13,680 nucleotides of DNA from assembly GCA_023432855.1 (NCBI GenBank), contig JAEZEZ010000092.1, forward strand, positions 1 through 13,680, given 5' to 3'. Below the pieces are notes generated by a model that had not been told where the DNA came from, ran no database searches, and worked only from the letters and a program-made list of their open reading frames with translations. Position numbers and translations under genes: made by a program. Shown one piece after another: positions 6,994 to 13,680 of the stretch. The stretch comes from Pseudomonadota bacterium (GTDB taxonomy: Bacteria; Pseudomonadota; Alphaproteobacteria; Caulobacterales; Caulobacteraceae). Every line of letters starts with the position of its first letter. Positions within the stretch are counted from its first letter, which is position 1.

Positions 6994-8712
6994 TCAGGCC
7001 GCCATGCCGATCGCCTGCAGCAGCGGGCGGATCTTGCCGGCGGTCTCGGGCGGGGCGGCGGCGAGCGCGTCGCGGAAGCCCGGGGCGCGCAGGATGCGCA
7101 TCGCTTCGCCCTTGGCCTTGTCGGCGGCGGCTCCGGCCGGGGCGGCCTCGCCGGAGGCCAGGCGCAGCAGCAGGGTCAGCTTCTGCAGCGGCGGGACCGG
7201 CGCGCGCATGATCTGGTCGCAGACGCGGGCGTCGGCCTCCACCAGGGCGCCGACCTCGCCCAGCTTGCGCATGATCTGCTCGGTATCCTTCTCGCCCAGC
7301 CCGGCCTTGCGCACCGACCGCTGGATGGCGGCCAGCTGGGCCAGGGTGGCGGCGGGGCTCTCGGGCGCGCTCTTGCACTCCTTCTCGAAGCGCAGGGAGG
7401 CGATCGAGGCGAGCAGCCAGCGGGCGGCCTCGCGCTTGTTGGCGCCGCCGGCGACGTTTTCGCACAGCCGCACCAGGGCCTCGGCCTCGGCCCGGGCGTC
7501 GTCACAGCCCTTCAGGTAGGTGTCGACGAAGTCGGCTGTGACGATGGACTTCGACCGCTGCACGAAGGCGTCCTGCACCTCGTCCAGCGACAGCAGCCGG
7601 CCGGCCGAGGCGGTGAGCGCCATGGCCAGCGCGCGCATGATGTCGATCTCGCCGCGGGCGTCGGACGGGCGAAGGCGGCGCGGGCCGGTCAGCTCCTTCA
7701 GCACCCGGCGCGCGATGTAGGCGCCCAGCATCTTGAAGGCGCCGCCCTGCATCTGTTTGCCGAGGCGGGCGGCGGGACCCTCCAGGGCGGGGATCTGCCG
7801 GGCGAGGCCCGGCTCCATGCGGATCAGCGCCTCGACCTCGGCGGGGGCGGCCAGACGCGTCAGGGCGGCGAGGTTGGCGCCCAGGTCGAGGTCCGGCCCC
7901 ACGACCTCGGCCAGGCCCGCGGGCGAGCACAGGATCTCCGACAGCGGCTGTTCGATGACCACGCGGCAGAGGGCCTGGGGCTGGGGCTCGTCGGGGGCCT
8001 CCTCCACGAAGTCGAGCAGGAAGCCGACCTTCTCCCTGGCGGTGGTCGCGCGCGCCAGCACGGCGCAGATGGCGCCGCCCAGCAGGAAGCAGCGGTCGTC
8101 CTCGCCCACCAGCCGGCGCGAGACGTCGGCGATGGACTCCTTCGACAGGTCCGGGAAGCGGTTGCGGCGCTGGGTGACGATGACCCGCTCCATCGCCTTC
8201 TCGGTCAGGCGCTGGTAGGCGCGCATGATGTCGTGGATGGGCTGGCCCGAGGCGTGGCTCTCCGGCACCGCGATCTTCTGGATCGCGTGCTGCATCTCGG
8301 TGCCCGAGGCCTCGAGCTTCTCGCACAGGTCCGCCCGGTGCAGCAGTTCGAACGGCGTGGCGCGGTTGCGGCGCAGCCAGTCCTCAAGCACCCGGCCGAT
8401 CTTCTCCCGCGCGAAGGAGGCGTAGAGGTCCTGGGGGGCGAGGCAGGGCGGGTCGTTGTTGGCCACCCGCTCGCGCATCTTGCGCGACGGCTCCGGCAGG
8501 CCCTTGGTGAACAGGGTCAGGCTGGTGAACTCGTTGGTTTCGGGATCGAGCTGCTCCTTGGTCACGCGCACCGACACGGCCCGTTTGTCGGCCAGCATGT
8601 CCTCGGCGATCTCGGTCGCCTGCGCCCGATTCTCCGTCGCCAGCTCCAGCCGCCAGGGGGCGAGCGCGGAGACGCGCACGAAGACTTCGTAGTGAACCTG
8701 ACCGCGTTCCAT
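6994..8712 (-). CDS. Uncharacterised 572-aa alpha-helical protein
   Basis: I do not recognise this family. The N-terminal 75 residues look like a small alpha/beta module: strand YEVFVRV (8-14), a helix around ENRAQATEIAEDMLADKR, strand AVSVRVTKEQLD and strand TSLTLFTKG. The remaining 500 residues appear mostly helical, rich in Ala, Leu, Glu and Arg, with no transmembrane segment or signal peptide, so it is probably cytosolic. No nucleotide-binding loop or metal motif is visible. ATG 8712-8710 is preferred over an in-frame ATG 45 nt further up because of the upstream GGGGCAGG and the more natural N-terminus. Codon use matches the neighbours. It is divergent from chvI across 125 nt and precedes the FliL-like gene. 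Confidence 0.88.
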   Translation of the reverse strand: MERGQVHYEVFVRVSALAPWRLELATENRAQATEIAEDMLADKRAVSVRVTKEQLDPETNEFTSLTLFTKGLPEPSRKMRERVANNDPPCLAPQDLYASFAREKIGRVLEDWLRRNRATPFELLHRADLCEKLEASGTEMQHAIQKIAVPESHASGQPIHDIMRAYQRLTEKAMERVIVTQRRNRFPDLSKESIADVSRRLVGEDDRCFLLGGAICAVLARATTAREKVGFLLDFVEEAPDEPQPQALCRVVIEQPLSEILCSPAGLAEVVGPDLDLGANLAALTRLAAPAEVEALIRMEPGLARQIPALEGPAARLGKQMQGGAFKMLGAYIARRVLKELTGPRRLRPSDARGEIDIMRALAMALTASAGRLLSLDEVQDAFVQRSKSIVTADFVDTYLKGCDDARAEAEALVRLCENVAGGANKREAARWLLASIASLRFEKECKSAPESPAATLAQLAAIQRSVRKAGLGEKDTEQIMRKLGEVGALVEADARVCDQIMRAPVPPLQKLTLLLRLASGEAAPAGAAADKAKGEAMRILRAPGFRDALAAAPPETAGKIRPLLQAIGMAA

Positions 8713-8736
8713 GCGAAAACCTGCCCCGAATCCGCC

Positions 8737-8761
8737 TTGACCCTGGAGCAGAGGCATTAAG
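8737..8761 (+). promoter_or_regulatory. Candidate promoter for chvI-chvG
   Basis: TTGACCC (8737-8743) is followed after 10 nt by GCATTAAG (8754-8761). This resembles the Caulobacter housekeeping promoter pattern TTGACGS-N10-14-GCTANAWC, with a good -35 and a partial -10. It lies 76 nt before the chvI ATG, in the 125-nt divergent gap shared with the 572-aa gene. No confirmed ChvI operator could be recognised, though autoregulation of this system is plausible. The assignment rests on pattern match alone. Confidence 0.33.
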
Positions 8762-8837
8762 TACGCGTTGAAGCCCGACGGTTTGCGCGCGCCTGCCGCC
8801 GTGGTTAGCCTTGTTCCCGACGCTGCTGGAGACCTTG

Positions 8838-9542
8838 ATGGCCGACATCACCCTGATCGATGACGACGAGAACATCGTGGCCTCGGTGTCGATGGCGCTG
8901 GAAAGCCACGGCCACAAGGTGAAGGCCTATCACGACGGGGTCGCCGGGCTGGAGGCGCTCCAGAACGAGCCGCCCGACCTGGTCGTGCTCGACGTGAAGA
9001 TGCCCCGCATGGACGGCATGGAGGTGCTGCGCCGGCTGCGCCAGACCTCCAACCTGCCGGTCATCATGCTGACCTCGAAGGACGAGGAGATCGACGAGAT
9101 CCTCGGCTTCAACCTCGGCGCCGACGACTACATGCACAAGCCCTTCTCCCAGCGCCTTCTGCTGGAGCGGGTGAAGGCGGTGCTGCGGCGCGCGGGCGTC
9201 GAGACCGAGGGCGACGAGGCGGCCAACAGCGAGCAGAACAAGGCGCTCAAGCGCGGCAAGTTGACCCTCGACCCGGCGCGCCACGACTGCACCTGGGATG
9301 GGCGGCCGGTGAAGCTGACGGTGACCGAATTCCTGCTGCTGCAGGCGCTGGCCCAGCGGCCGGGCTTCGTGAAGAGCCGCGACAACCTGATGGACGCCGC
9401 CTACGACGATCAGGTCTATGTCGACGACCGCACGATCGACAGCCACATCAAGCGCATGCGCAAGAAGTTCCGCCAGGTGGACCCCGAGTTCGACGCGATC
9501 GAAACCCTTTATGGCGTCGGATACCGTTACCGCGAAAGCTGA
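8838..9542 (+). CDS. chvI: Response regulator ChvI, OmpR/PhoB family
   Basis: ChvI is the cytosolic DNA-binding partner of ChvG, controlling envelope, acid and surface stress genes in alphaproteobacteria. The 234-aa protein has a receiver domain (about 1-120) with acidic pocket Asp8-Asp10 and phosphoacceptor Asp52 in VVLDVKMPRMDG. The switch Thr is in VIMLTSKDEE, and the conserved lysine is in HKPF. A winged-helix domain (about 135-232) follows, with TVTEFLLLQALAQRPGFVKS, the recognition region DRTIDSHIKRMRKKF and the end GVGYRYRES. ATG 8838 is chosen over an ATG 27 nt upstream because it has GGAG 7 nt before it and begins MADITLIDDDENI like the family. Its 3' end overlaps chvG by 32 nt. In many relatives pckA lies upstream; here it does not. 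Confidence 0.95.
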   Translation: MADITLIDDDENIVASVSMALESHGHKVKAYHDGVAGLEALQNEPPDLVVLDVKMPRMDGMEVLRRLRQTSNLPVIMLTSKDEEIDEILGFNLGADDYMHKPFSQRLLLERVKAVLRRAGVETEGDEAANSEQNKALKRGKLTLDPARHDCTWDGRPVKLTVTEFLLLQALAQRPGFVKSRDNLMDAAYDDQVYVDDRTIDSHIKRMRKKFRQVDPEFDAIETLYGVGYRYRES

Positions 9543-11124
9543 TCCCTGGATCCGGCGTCCGGGCTGGCGGTTCGCAGGATCGCGCCTCGGCCGCCTGATC
9601 CTGGCGCTGAACCTGCTCGGCCTGCTGATCCTGGTCGGCGGGACCTTCGCGGTGACCGAGATCCGCCAGAGCCTGATCCAGACCAGGCTCGAATCCCTGA
9701 CCGCCCAGGGCGAGTTCCTGGCCGACATCATCGCCGAGGGCGCCACCCGCGGCGACCCGACGCCGGCGGTCGATCCCTACTTCGCCTATCTGGTCATGCG
9801 CGACCGCTACATCCCCGAGGGGCAGCGCGCGCGCCTGTTCGACGAACGGGGCGAGCTGATCTCCGACAGCTACCTGGTGTCCTCGCGCGTCGAGGTGTCG
9901 GAGCTGCCGCCGGCCCGGGCGACCAAGCCCGCGGGCCCCAGCGCCCGTGAGACGGAGAAGGAGCAGAAACGCCTTGCCGACGCCCGCGCGGCCCTGGCCA
10001 GAGAGGTCGCGGCCGCCATCGAGAGCGGGGAATCGGTGGCCGGAATGCGCCGGTCCGAAACGGGCCAGCGCGTCGTCTCGGTCTCCGTGCCGGTCAAGCG
10101 CGTGCGGGCGGTCCTCGGCGTGCTGACGCTGGAAGCCAGCGACGTCGACGCCATCGTCGCCAAGCAGCGCTGGGCCCTGCTGCCCTTCGTGCTGGTGGCG
10201 TTCACGGTGACCCTCTTGTCCTCGGTGCTGCTGCACCTGTTCGTGGCCCGGCCGATCCTGCGGCTGTCGGCGGCGGCCGACCAGGTGCGGCTGTCGCGGG
10301 CCCGCGCCATCTCGCTGCCGGACCTGGAGGAGCGCGAGGACGAGGTCGGCGACCTGGCGCGCTCGCTGGAGACCATGACCGAGACCCTGTCGGACCGCAT
10401 GGACGCCATCGAGCGCTTCGCCGCCGACGTCAGTCACGAGATCAAGAACCCGCTGACCTCGGTGCGCTCGGCGGTGGAGACGCTGGAGCTGGTGCGCGAC
10501 GACGCCCAGCGTGGGCGGCTGATCAACCTGCTGAAGCAGGACGTCCGGCGCCTCGACCGCCTGATCACCGACATCTCGAACGCCTCGCGCCTGGATGCGG
10601 AGCTGTCGCGGGAATCGCCGCGCCCGGTGAACCTGGCCAGGCTGCTGGGCGAGATCGTCACCCTCTACGAGCAGGGCGTCACGCCCGGCGGGGCCCATGT
10701 GCGCCTGGCGCCGGACCCGGGCGCCGAGGATCTGCTGGTGCTCGGCCGCGAGGGTCCGCTCGGCCAGGTGTTCCGCAACCTCATCGACAACGCCCGCTCC
10801 TTCAGCCCGGCGGACGGCGAGGTGCGCGTCTTCCTGGAACGCGACCGGGACGATCGCGCCTTCGTGGCCGTGCGGGTCGAGGACGATGGCCCGGGCATCC
10901 CGCCCGAGAACCTGGAGTCGGTGTTCGAGCGCTTCTACACCTCCCGGCCCAAGGGGGCGGCCTTCGGGGGCAATTCTGGGCTGGGCCTGTCGATCGCCCG
11001 CCAGATCGTCCAGGCCCACGGCGGCGACATCCACGCCGAGAACCGCACCGACGAGGCCGGCGCGCGCACCGGCGCGCGGTTCGTGGTGCGGCTGCCCCAG
11101 GCGGCGTCCGGCGGCGCGGCGTGA
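9511..11124 (+). CDS. chvG: Sensor histidine kinase ChvG
   Basis: This inner-membrane kinase phosphorylates ChvI. The 537-aa layout is as follows. A short cytosolic N-terminus leads to TM1 at about 29-48. A periplasmic sensor domain covers about 49-220, including VDPYFAYLVMRDRYIPEGQRARLFD and a charged linker. TM2 is at 221-243 and HAMP at about 244-297. The H-box is FAADVSHEIKNPLTSVRSA with His309. The ATPase domain has the N-box FRNLIDNARS (421-430), DDGPGIP (458-464) and GNSGLGL (487-493). ATG 9511 lies inside the last codons of chvI in another frame, a 32-nt overlap; no later ATG or GTG precedes TM1. The stop overlaps the hprK start as GTGA. In rhizobia the sensor domain is held in check by ExoR, which is not in this window. 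Confidence 0.95.
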   Translation: MASDTVTAKADPWIRRPGWRFAGSRLGRLILALNLLGLLILVGGTFAVTEIRQSLIQTRLESLTAQGEFLADIIAEGATRGDPTPAVDPYFAYLVMRDRYIPEGQRARLFDERGELISDSYLVSSRVEVSELPPARATKPAGPSARETEKEQKRLADARAALAREVAAAIESGESVAGMRRSETGQRVVSVSVPVKRVRAVLGVLTLEASDVDAIVAKQRWALLPFVLVAFTVTLLSSVLLHLFVARPILRLSAAADQVRLSRARAISLPDLEEREDEVGDLARSLETMTETLSDRMDAIERFAADVSHEIKNPLTSVRSAVETLELVRDDAQRGRLINLLKQDVRRLDRLITDISNASRLDAELSRESPRPVNLARLLGEIVTLYEQGVTPGGAHVRLAPDPGAEDLLVLGREGPLGQVFRNLIDNARSFSPADGEVRVFLERDRDDRAFVAVRVEDDGPGIPPENLESVFERFYTSRPKGAAFGGNSGLGLSIARQIVQAHGGDIHAENRTDEAGARTGARFVVRLPQAASGGAA

Positions 11125-11546
11125 TCATCAACGCCGGAGCGGTGGCGCGTTTCTACCCGGGAGGCTGGCGCGCGGCCCTGCTGTTCGGCGAGCCCGGCGC
11201 GGGCAAGAGCGACCTGGCCCTGCGCGCCCTGGAAGCCGGGTGGCGGCTGGTGTCGGACGACTACAGCGAGGTCTGGACCTCGGGCGGCGAGCTGTGGGCC
11301 ACGGCGCCGGCCAGCATCGCCGGCCGCATCGAGGCGCGCGGGCTGGGCATCGAGGACGAGCCCGCCCTGGGCCTGGCGCCGGTCCGCCTGGCTGTCCTCT
11401 GCCAGGCCGAGCCGGTCGAGCGCCTGCCCGAGCCCGAAACCATGGAAACCGCGGGCGTGGCCCTGCCCTGCCTCAGGCTGGACCCGCGCCACGCCTCGTC
11501 CCTCGTAAAGCTCGACCGCGCGCTTTCGACGCGCGGCGGCCGATGA
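11121..11546 (+). CDS. hprK: HPr kinase, short alphaproteobacterial form
   Basis: HprK phosphorylates the regulatory serine of HPr. The 141-aa product is the short form, made only of the catalytic domain and lacking the N-terminal half found in Firmicutes HprK/P. Visible motifs are the P-loop GEPGAGKSD (23-31), the acidic pair in RLVSDDYSEVW (Asp46-Asp47) and the family signature IEARGLGIE. The start is GTG at 11121, overlapping the chvG stop (GTGA), so kinase genes for the two-component system and the PTS are translationally linked. Its target serine is present in the HPr encoded 0.5 kb downstream. The rapZ-like gene often found between hprK and EIIA is missing here. Whether the short form also acts as phosphorylase cannot be judged. 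Confidence 0.92.
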   Translation: MIINAGAVARFYPGGWRAALLFGEPGAGKSDLALRALEAGWRLVSDDYSEVWTSGGELWATAPASIAGRIEARGLGIEDEPALGLAPVRLAVLCQAEPVERLPEPETMETAGVALPCLRLDPRHASSLVKLDRALSTRGGR

Positions 11547-11553
11547 CCAAGGG

Positions 11554-11582
11554 TTGGAACCCGTCCGGCTTCGGCCTATTTA
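11554..11582 (+). promoter_or_regulatory. Candidate internal promoter for EIIA-HPr
   Basis: TTGGAA (11554-11559) and TATTTA (11577-11582) are separated by exactly 17 nt, with 4 of 6 and 3 of 6 matches to the general sigma-70 pattern. The CTATTTAG patch is unusually AT-rich for this genome and sits in a 97-nt gap between hprK and the EIIA gene. A transcript from here would have a leader of about 55 nt. It would allow EIIA and HPr to be made independently of chvI-chvG-hprK. The evidence is sequence pattern only. Confidence 0.33.
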
Positions 11583-11643
11583 GCGCGGTCGCCCGGGCGT
11601 ACGCCGGGTCGGGGAGCTCGACAGGGCTGAGGAAGAGGTTCCG

Positions 11644-12048
11644 ATGATCGGGCTCGTGATCGTCACCCATGGCGGGCTGGCGGCCGAATTCATCTCGGCG
11701 ATGGAGCATGTGGTGGGACCCCAGCGCGGGGTCGCGGCCATCTGCATCGGACCCGAGGACGACATGGAGCGTCGGCGCCAGGACATCCTGGACGCGGCCG
11801 CGGCCGTGAACACCGGCAAGGGCGTCATCCTGCTGACCGACATGTTCGGGGGCACGCCCTCGAACCTGGCGATCACCACCATGAGCCAGACCGGCGCCGA
11901 AGTGATCGCGGGGCTCAACCTGCCCATGCTCATCAAGCTGGCCGGCGTGCGCCACAAGTGCAGCCTCGAGGAATGCGTGCACCTGGCCCAGGAGGCCGGG
12001 CGCAAGTACATCTCCGTGGCCTCCTACGTGCTGACCGGCGAGAAGTAG
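11644..12048 (+). CDS. PTS EIIA component, mannose family (regulatory PTS)
   Basis: In alphaproteobacteria this cytosolic protein accepts phosphate from HPr but usually has no sugar permease partner, serving as a regulator. The 134-aa protein is a lone EIIA-Man domain. It has phosphoacceptor His9 in VIVTHGGLA, the conserved loop LLTDMFGGTPSN, and LPMLIKL, followed by a conserved-looking tail. ATG 11644 has GAGG-rich sequence just upstream. The EIIB and EIIC/D domains needed for transport are absent in the window, which supports a regulatory role. HPr follows after 6 nt, clearly the same transcript. Gene names vary between genera (manX, ptsM-like), so no symbol is given. Confidence 0.94.
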   Translation: MIGLVIVTHGGLAAEFISAMEHVVGPQRGVAAICIGPEDDMERRRQDILDAAAAVNTGKGVILLTDMFGGTPSNLAITTMSQTGAEVIAGLNLPMLIKLAGVRHKCSLEECVHLAQEAGRKYISVASYVLTGEK

Positions 12049-12054
12049 GGCTCG

Positions 12055-12321
12055 ATGCGGCGGACGGTGGAAATCTGCAACGAGCGCGGCCTGCATGCTC
12101 GCGCCTCCGCCAAGTTCGTAAAGGCGGCCTCGGCCTTCGACAGCCGCATCAAGGTGACCAAGGACGGGACCACCGTCGACGCCCGCTCGATCATGGGCCT
12201 GCTGATGCTGGGGGCCGGCCCCGGCGCCGCGATCGAGATCGAGGCCGAGGGCGCCGACGCCGAAGCCGCCCTGGAGACCCTGGCCGCCCTGGTCGAATGC
12301 CGCTTCGACGAAGAGAAGTAG
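12055..12321 (+). CDS. Phosphocarrier protein HPr
   Basis: HPr relays phosphate from enzyme I to EIIA proteins and is the substrate of HprK. The 88-aa protein is full length, with the phosphoacceptor His14 in NERGLHARASAKFV and the regulatory serine Ser45 in DARSIMGLLML (Ser46 in standard numbering). Having both sites fits the hprK gene in the same cluster. The start is 6 nt past the EIIA stop, and AGGG within that region could serve as ribosome site. Enzyme I (ptsP in relatives) is not in the window. The gene converges on bioB with only 3 nt between stops, so any terminator must lie inside coding sequence. Confidence 0.95.
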   Translation: MRRTVEICNERGLHARASAKFVKAASAFDSRIKVTKDGTTVDARSIMGLLMLGAGPGAAIEIEAEGADAEAALETLAALVECRFDEEK

Positions 12322-12324
12322 CGG

Positions 12325-13320
12325 CTATTCCGCCGCCATCTCGCGCGCGCTCGTCCCCATCGGCCTGAGGCCGAGGTCGGCCATCAGCCGCGCATCCTCG
12401 TCCTGCTCGGGGTTGGGCGTGGTCAGCAAGCGCCCGCCGACGAAGATGGAATTGGCGCCGGCCAGGAAGCACAGGGCCTGGGTCTCGCGGCTCATGCCCT
12501 CGCGCCCCGCCGACAGGCGCACCACCGACTTCGGGCATACGAGGCGCGCCACCGCGATGGTGCGCACGAACTCCAGCGGGTCGATCTCGCCCTCGCGGCG
12601 GACCTGGTCGCCCAGCGGCGTGCCGGCCACCGGCACCAGCGCGTTCACCGGCAGGCTGGTCGGATGCTCCGGCAGGGTGGCCAGGGCGTGCAGCAGGCCG
12701 GCGCGGTCGCGGCGCGTCTCGCCCATGCCCACGATGCCCCCGCAGCAGGTGTTCAGCCCCGCCGCCCGCACCGCCTCCAGCGTGTCCAGCCGGTCCTGCC
12801 AGGTGCGGGTGGTGACGACGCGGGCGTAGTCCTGCGGCCCGGTGTCGAGGTTGTGGTTGTAGTAGTCGAGCCCCGCGGCCTTCAGCGAAGCCGCCTGCCC
12901 CGGCGTCAGCATGCCCAGCGTGGCGCAGGTCTCCATGCCCAGCGCCTTGACCCCCGCCACCATGGCCTCGAGTTTCGGCAGGTCGCGGTCCTTCAACTCG
13001 CGCCACGCCGCGCCCATGCAGAAGCGCTGGGCCCCGCCGGCCTTTGCCCGCGCCGCCTCGGCGACCACCGCCTCGGGCTCCATCAGCTTCGTCGCCTTCA
13101 GCCCGGTATCGAAGTGGGCCGACTGGCTGCAGTAGCCGCAGTTCTCGGCGCAGCCCCCGGTCTTCACCGACAGCAACTGCGACAGTTGCACCTCGGCGGG
13201 ATCGAACCAGCGGCGGTGGACTTCGGCGGCGCGGAACACGAGCTCGGTGAAGGGCAGGGCGAACAGGGCCTCGACCTCGTCCAGGGTCCAGTCGTGGCGC
13301 GGCGCGGCGGGGTCGATCAT
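12325..13320 (-). CDS. bioB: Biotin synthase
   Basis: BioB is a radical SAM enzyme that inserts sulfur into dethiobiotin in the last step of biotin synthesis. The 331-aa protein has the [4Fe-4S]/SAM motif CAENCGYC with Cys57, Cys61 and Cys64. The cysteines for the second, sulfur-donating cluster are at 101 (RFCMG), 132 (METCATLGM) and 192 (NTCCGG), and the cluster arginine is in VRLSAGRE. YYNHNLDT and GGIVGMGE are further family blocks. ATG 13320-13318 has a strong AGGAGGA 7 nt upstream. No other bio genes are in the window; biotin synthesis is functionally linked to AccD through the carboxylase, but the genes are unlinked here. It converges with HPr. Confidence 0.97.
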   Translation of the reverse strand: MIDPAAPRHDWTLDEVEALFALPFTELVFRAAEVHRRWFDPAEVQLSQLLSVKTGGCAENCGYCSQSAHFDTGLKATKLMEPEAVVAEAARAKAGGAQRFCMGAAWRELKDRDLPKLEAMVAGVKALGMETCATLGMLTPGQAASLKAAGLDYYNHNLDTGPQDYARVVTTRTWQDRLDTLEAVRAAGLNTCCGGIVGMGETRRDRAGLLHALATLPEHPTSLPVNALVPVAGTPLGDQVRREGEIDPLEFVRTIAVARLVCPKSVVRLSAGREGMSRETQALCFLAGANSIFVGGRLLTTPNPEQDEDARLMADLGLRPMGTSAREMAAE

Positions 13321-13444
13321 GGCGGGGTCCTCCTGCCTCTGGCTTTAGGCTGCCGCCGGCCCTCGGAAAACCCTCGTTTCACGACAGGCTGGTCCGCACC
13401 GGCCCTCTTACGGCCAGGCTGGCGGCGGCGACACGCCGCATACC

Positions 13445-13463
13445 GGATTCGTCAAGGATTCGT
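13445..13463. repeat. Tandem 8-bp direct repeat, possible operator
   Basis: GGATTCGT occurs at 13445-13452 and again at 13456-13463, giving an 11-bp period of about one helical turn. Such spacing is typical of direct-repeat binding sites for OmpR-type regulators, but no regulator is implied by sequence alone. The repeat lies in the roughly 200-nt stretch between the bioB start and the next minus-strand gene end, 125 nt upstream of bioB. It may be chance. Confidence 0.35.
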
Positions 13464-13529
13464 ATGGTGTCCTTCGACGTAGTCGGGGGACCGTCACCAT
13501 GCGGCTGTTGCTCATCGCACTCGCCTGCA

Positions 13530-13680
13530 TCATCGCCTCAAGCTCGGGGGGCCCGGGCCGCGCCGCCCCCCCCCCCGGGTCCGGAACCGCTCGATGCCTT
13601 CCTCGATCATCCGCCGCGCCTCGTCGGCGTCGCCCCAGCGGTTGATCTTCACCCACTTGCCGGGCTCCAGGTCCTTGTAG
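13530..13680 (-). CDS. C-terminal end of an unidentified protein (partial, start outside window)
   Basis: Reading leftward from the window edge, one frame is clearly coding: third positions are almost all G or C and the residues are balanced. It contains YKDLEPGKWVKINRWGD and then ADEARRMIEEGIERFR, a likely amphipathic helix. I cannot name the family. After this helix the frame runs into an 11-base G tract (13566-13576 on the plus strand as C). It then reads a low-complexity Gly/Arg/Pro tail before a TGA at 13532-13530. The true tail is uncertain because a one-base error in the tract would change it. One of the other two frames also ends within a few codons of the tract. It would be upstream of, and in the same direction as, bioB, about 200 nt away. 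Confidence 0.6.
   Translation of the reverse strand, partial: YKDLEPGKWVKINRWGDADEARRMIEEGIERFRTRGGGRRGPGPPSLRR
13566..13576. repeat. Eleven-base C homopolymer inside a 35-nt all-G/C stretch
   Basis: Positions 13545-13579 contain no A or T, and 13566-13576 is an uninterrupted run of C. The tract lies within the 3' end of the partial minus-strand gene. It is a hotspot for sequencing or assembly error, and for real slippage that would change the reading frame of the protein tail. Confidence 0.9.

Noticed and set aside
9448..11034. A 528-codon minus-strand open frame opposite chvG
   Set aside because: chvG on the plus strand has complete histidine kinase motifs. The antisense translation is low in complexity (Gln/Gly/His/Arg rich) and matches nothing.
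11587..11606. Imperfect palindrome around GCGTACGC as a terminator after hprK
   Set aside because: The stem needs a bulge and has no following T-run; the region continues into the EIIA ribosome site. It is more likely plain leader sequence.

Overview
The window is GC-rich (about 70% by eye) alphaproteobacterial chromosome. Third codon positions are almost always G or C, genes are tightly packed, and there are no tRNA or rRNA genes, insertion sequences or phage genes. Two gene clusters point to the Caulobacterales, most likely Caulobacteraceae such as Phenylobacterium or Caulobacter: a trpF-trpB-trpA-accD-...-folC operon, and a chvI-chvG-hprK-EIIA-HPr cluster. The genus is an inference; no search was run.

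Region 1 (1-5366, minus strand) is one long operon read right to left. trpF, trpB and trpA cover the last tryptophan steps, accD is a subunit of acetyl-CoA carboxylase, and folC (cut by the window edge) is folate synthesis. Junctions are very tight, with GTGA or ATGA overlaps or gaps of 1-6 nt. Between accD and folC lie two unfamiliar genes, a 124-aa soluble protein and a 103-aa two-helix membrane protein. They are separated by a 141-nt imperfect inverted repeat that looks like a mobile or structured repeat. AccD has lost three of the four zinc-ribbon cysteines. TrpA has Glu where the family has its catalytic Asp60.

Region 2 (5469-6553, plus strand) is a divergent, translationally coupled pair: a pterin-4a-carbinolamine dehydratase and a classical NAD-type short-chain dehydrogenase.

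Region 3 (6563-8712, minus strand) holds a small exported protein that resembles the FliL C-terminal domain. Upstream of it is a 572-aa protein of no family I recognise, divergent from chvI.

Region 4 (8838-12321, plus strand) encodes the ChvI/ChvG envelope-stress two-component system, a short HPr kinase, a mannose-family EIIA and HPr. This is the alphaproteobacterial regulatory PTS joined to a two-component system. A 97-nt gap between hprK and EIIA holds a candidate internal promoter and a 34-codon ORF that exactly bridges the two genes.

Region 5 (12325-13680, minus strand) has biotin synthase converging on HPr, then a gene-free stretch of about 200 nt with a tandem 8-bp repeat. It ends with the C-terminal end of an unknown protein whose last codons run through an 11-base C/G tract.

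All gene-free stretches are under 300 nt. Nothing here is a clear new defence or mobile system. The best leads are the inverted repeat with its inserted neighbour gene, the two enzymes with changed key residues, and the FliL-like/572-aa gene pair beside chvI.
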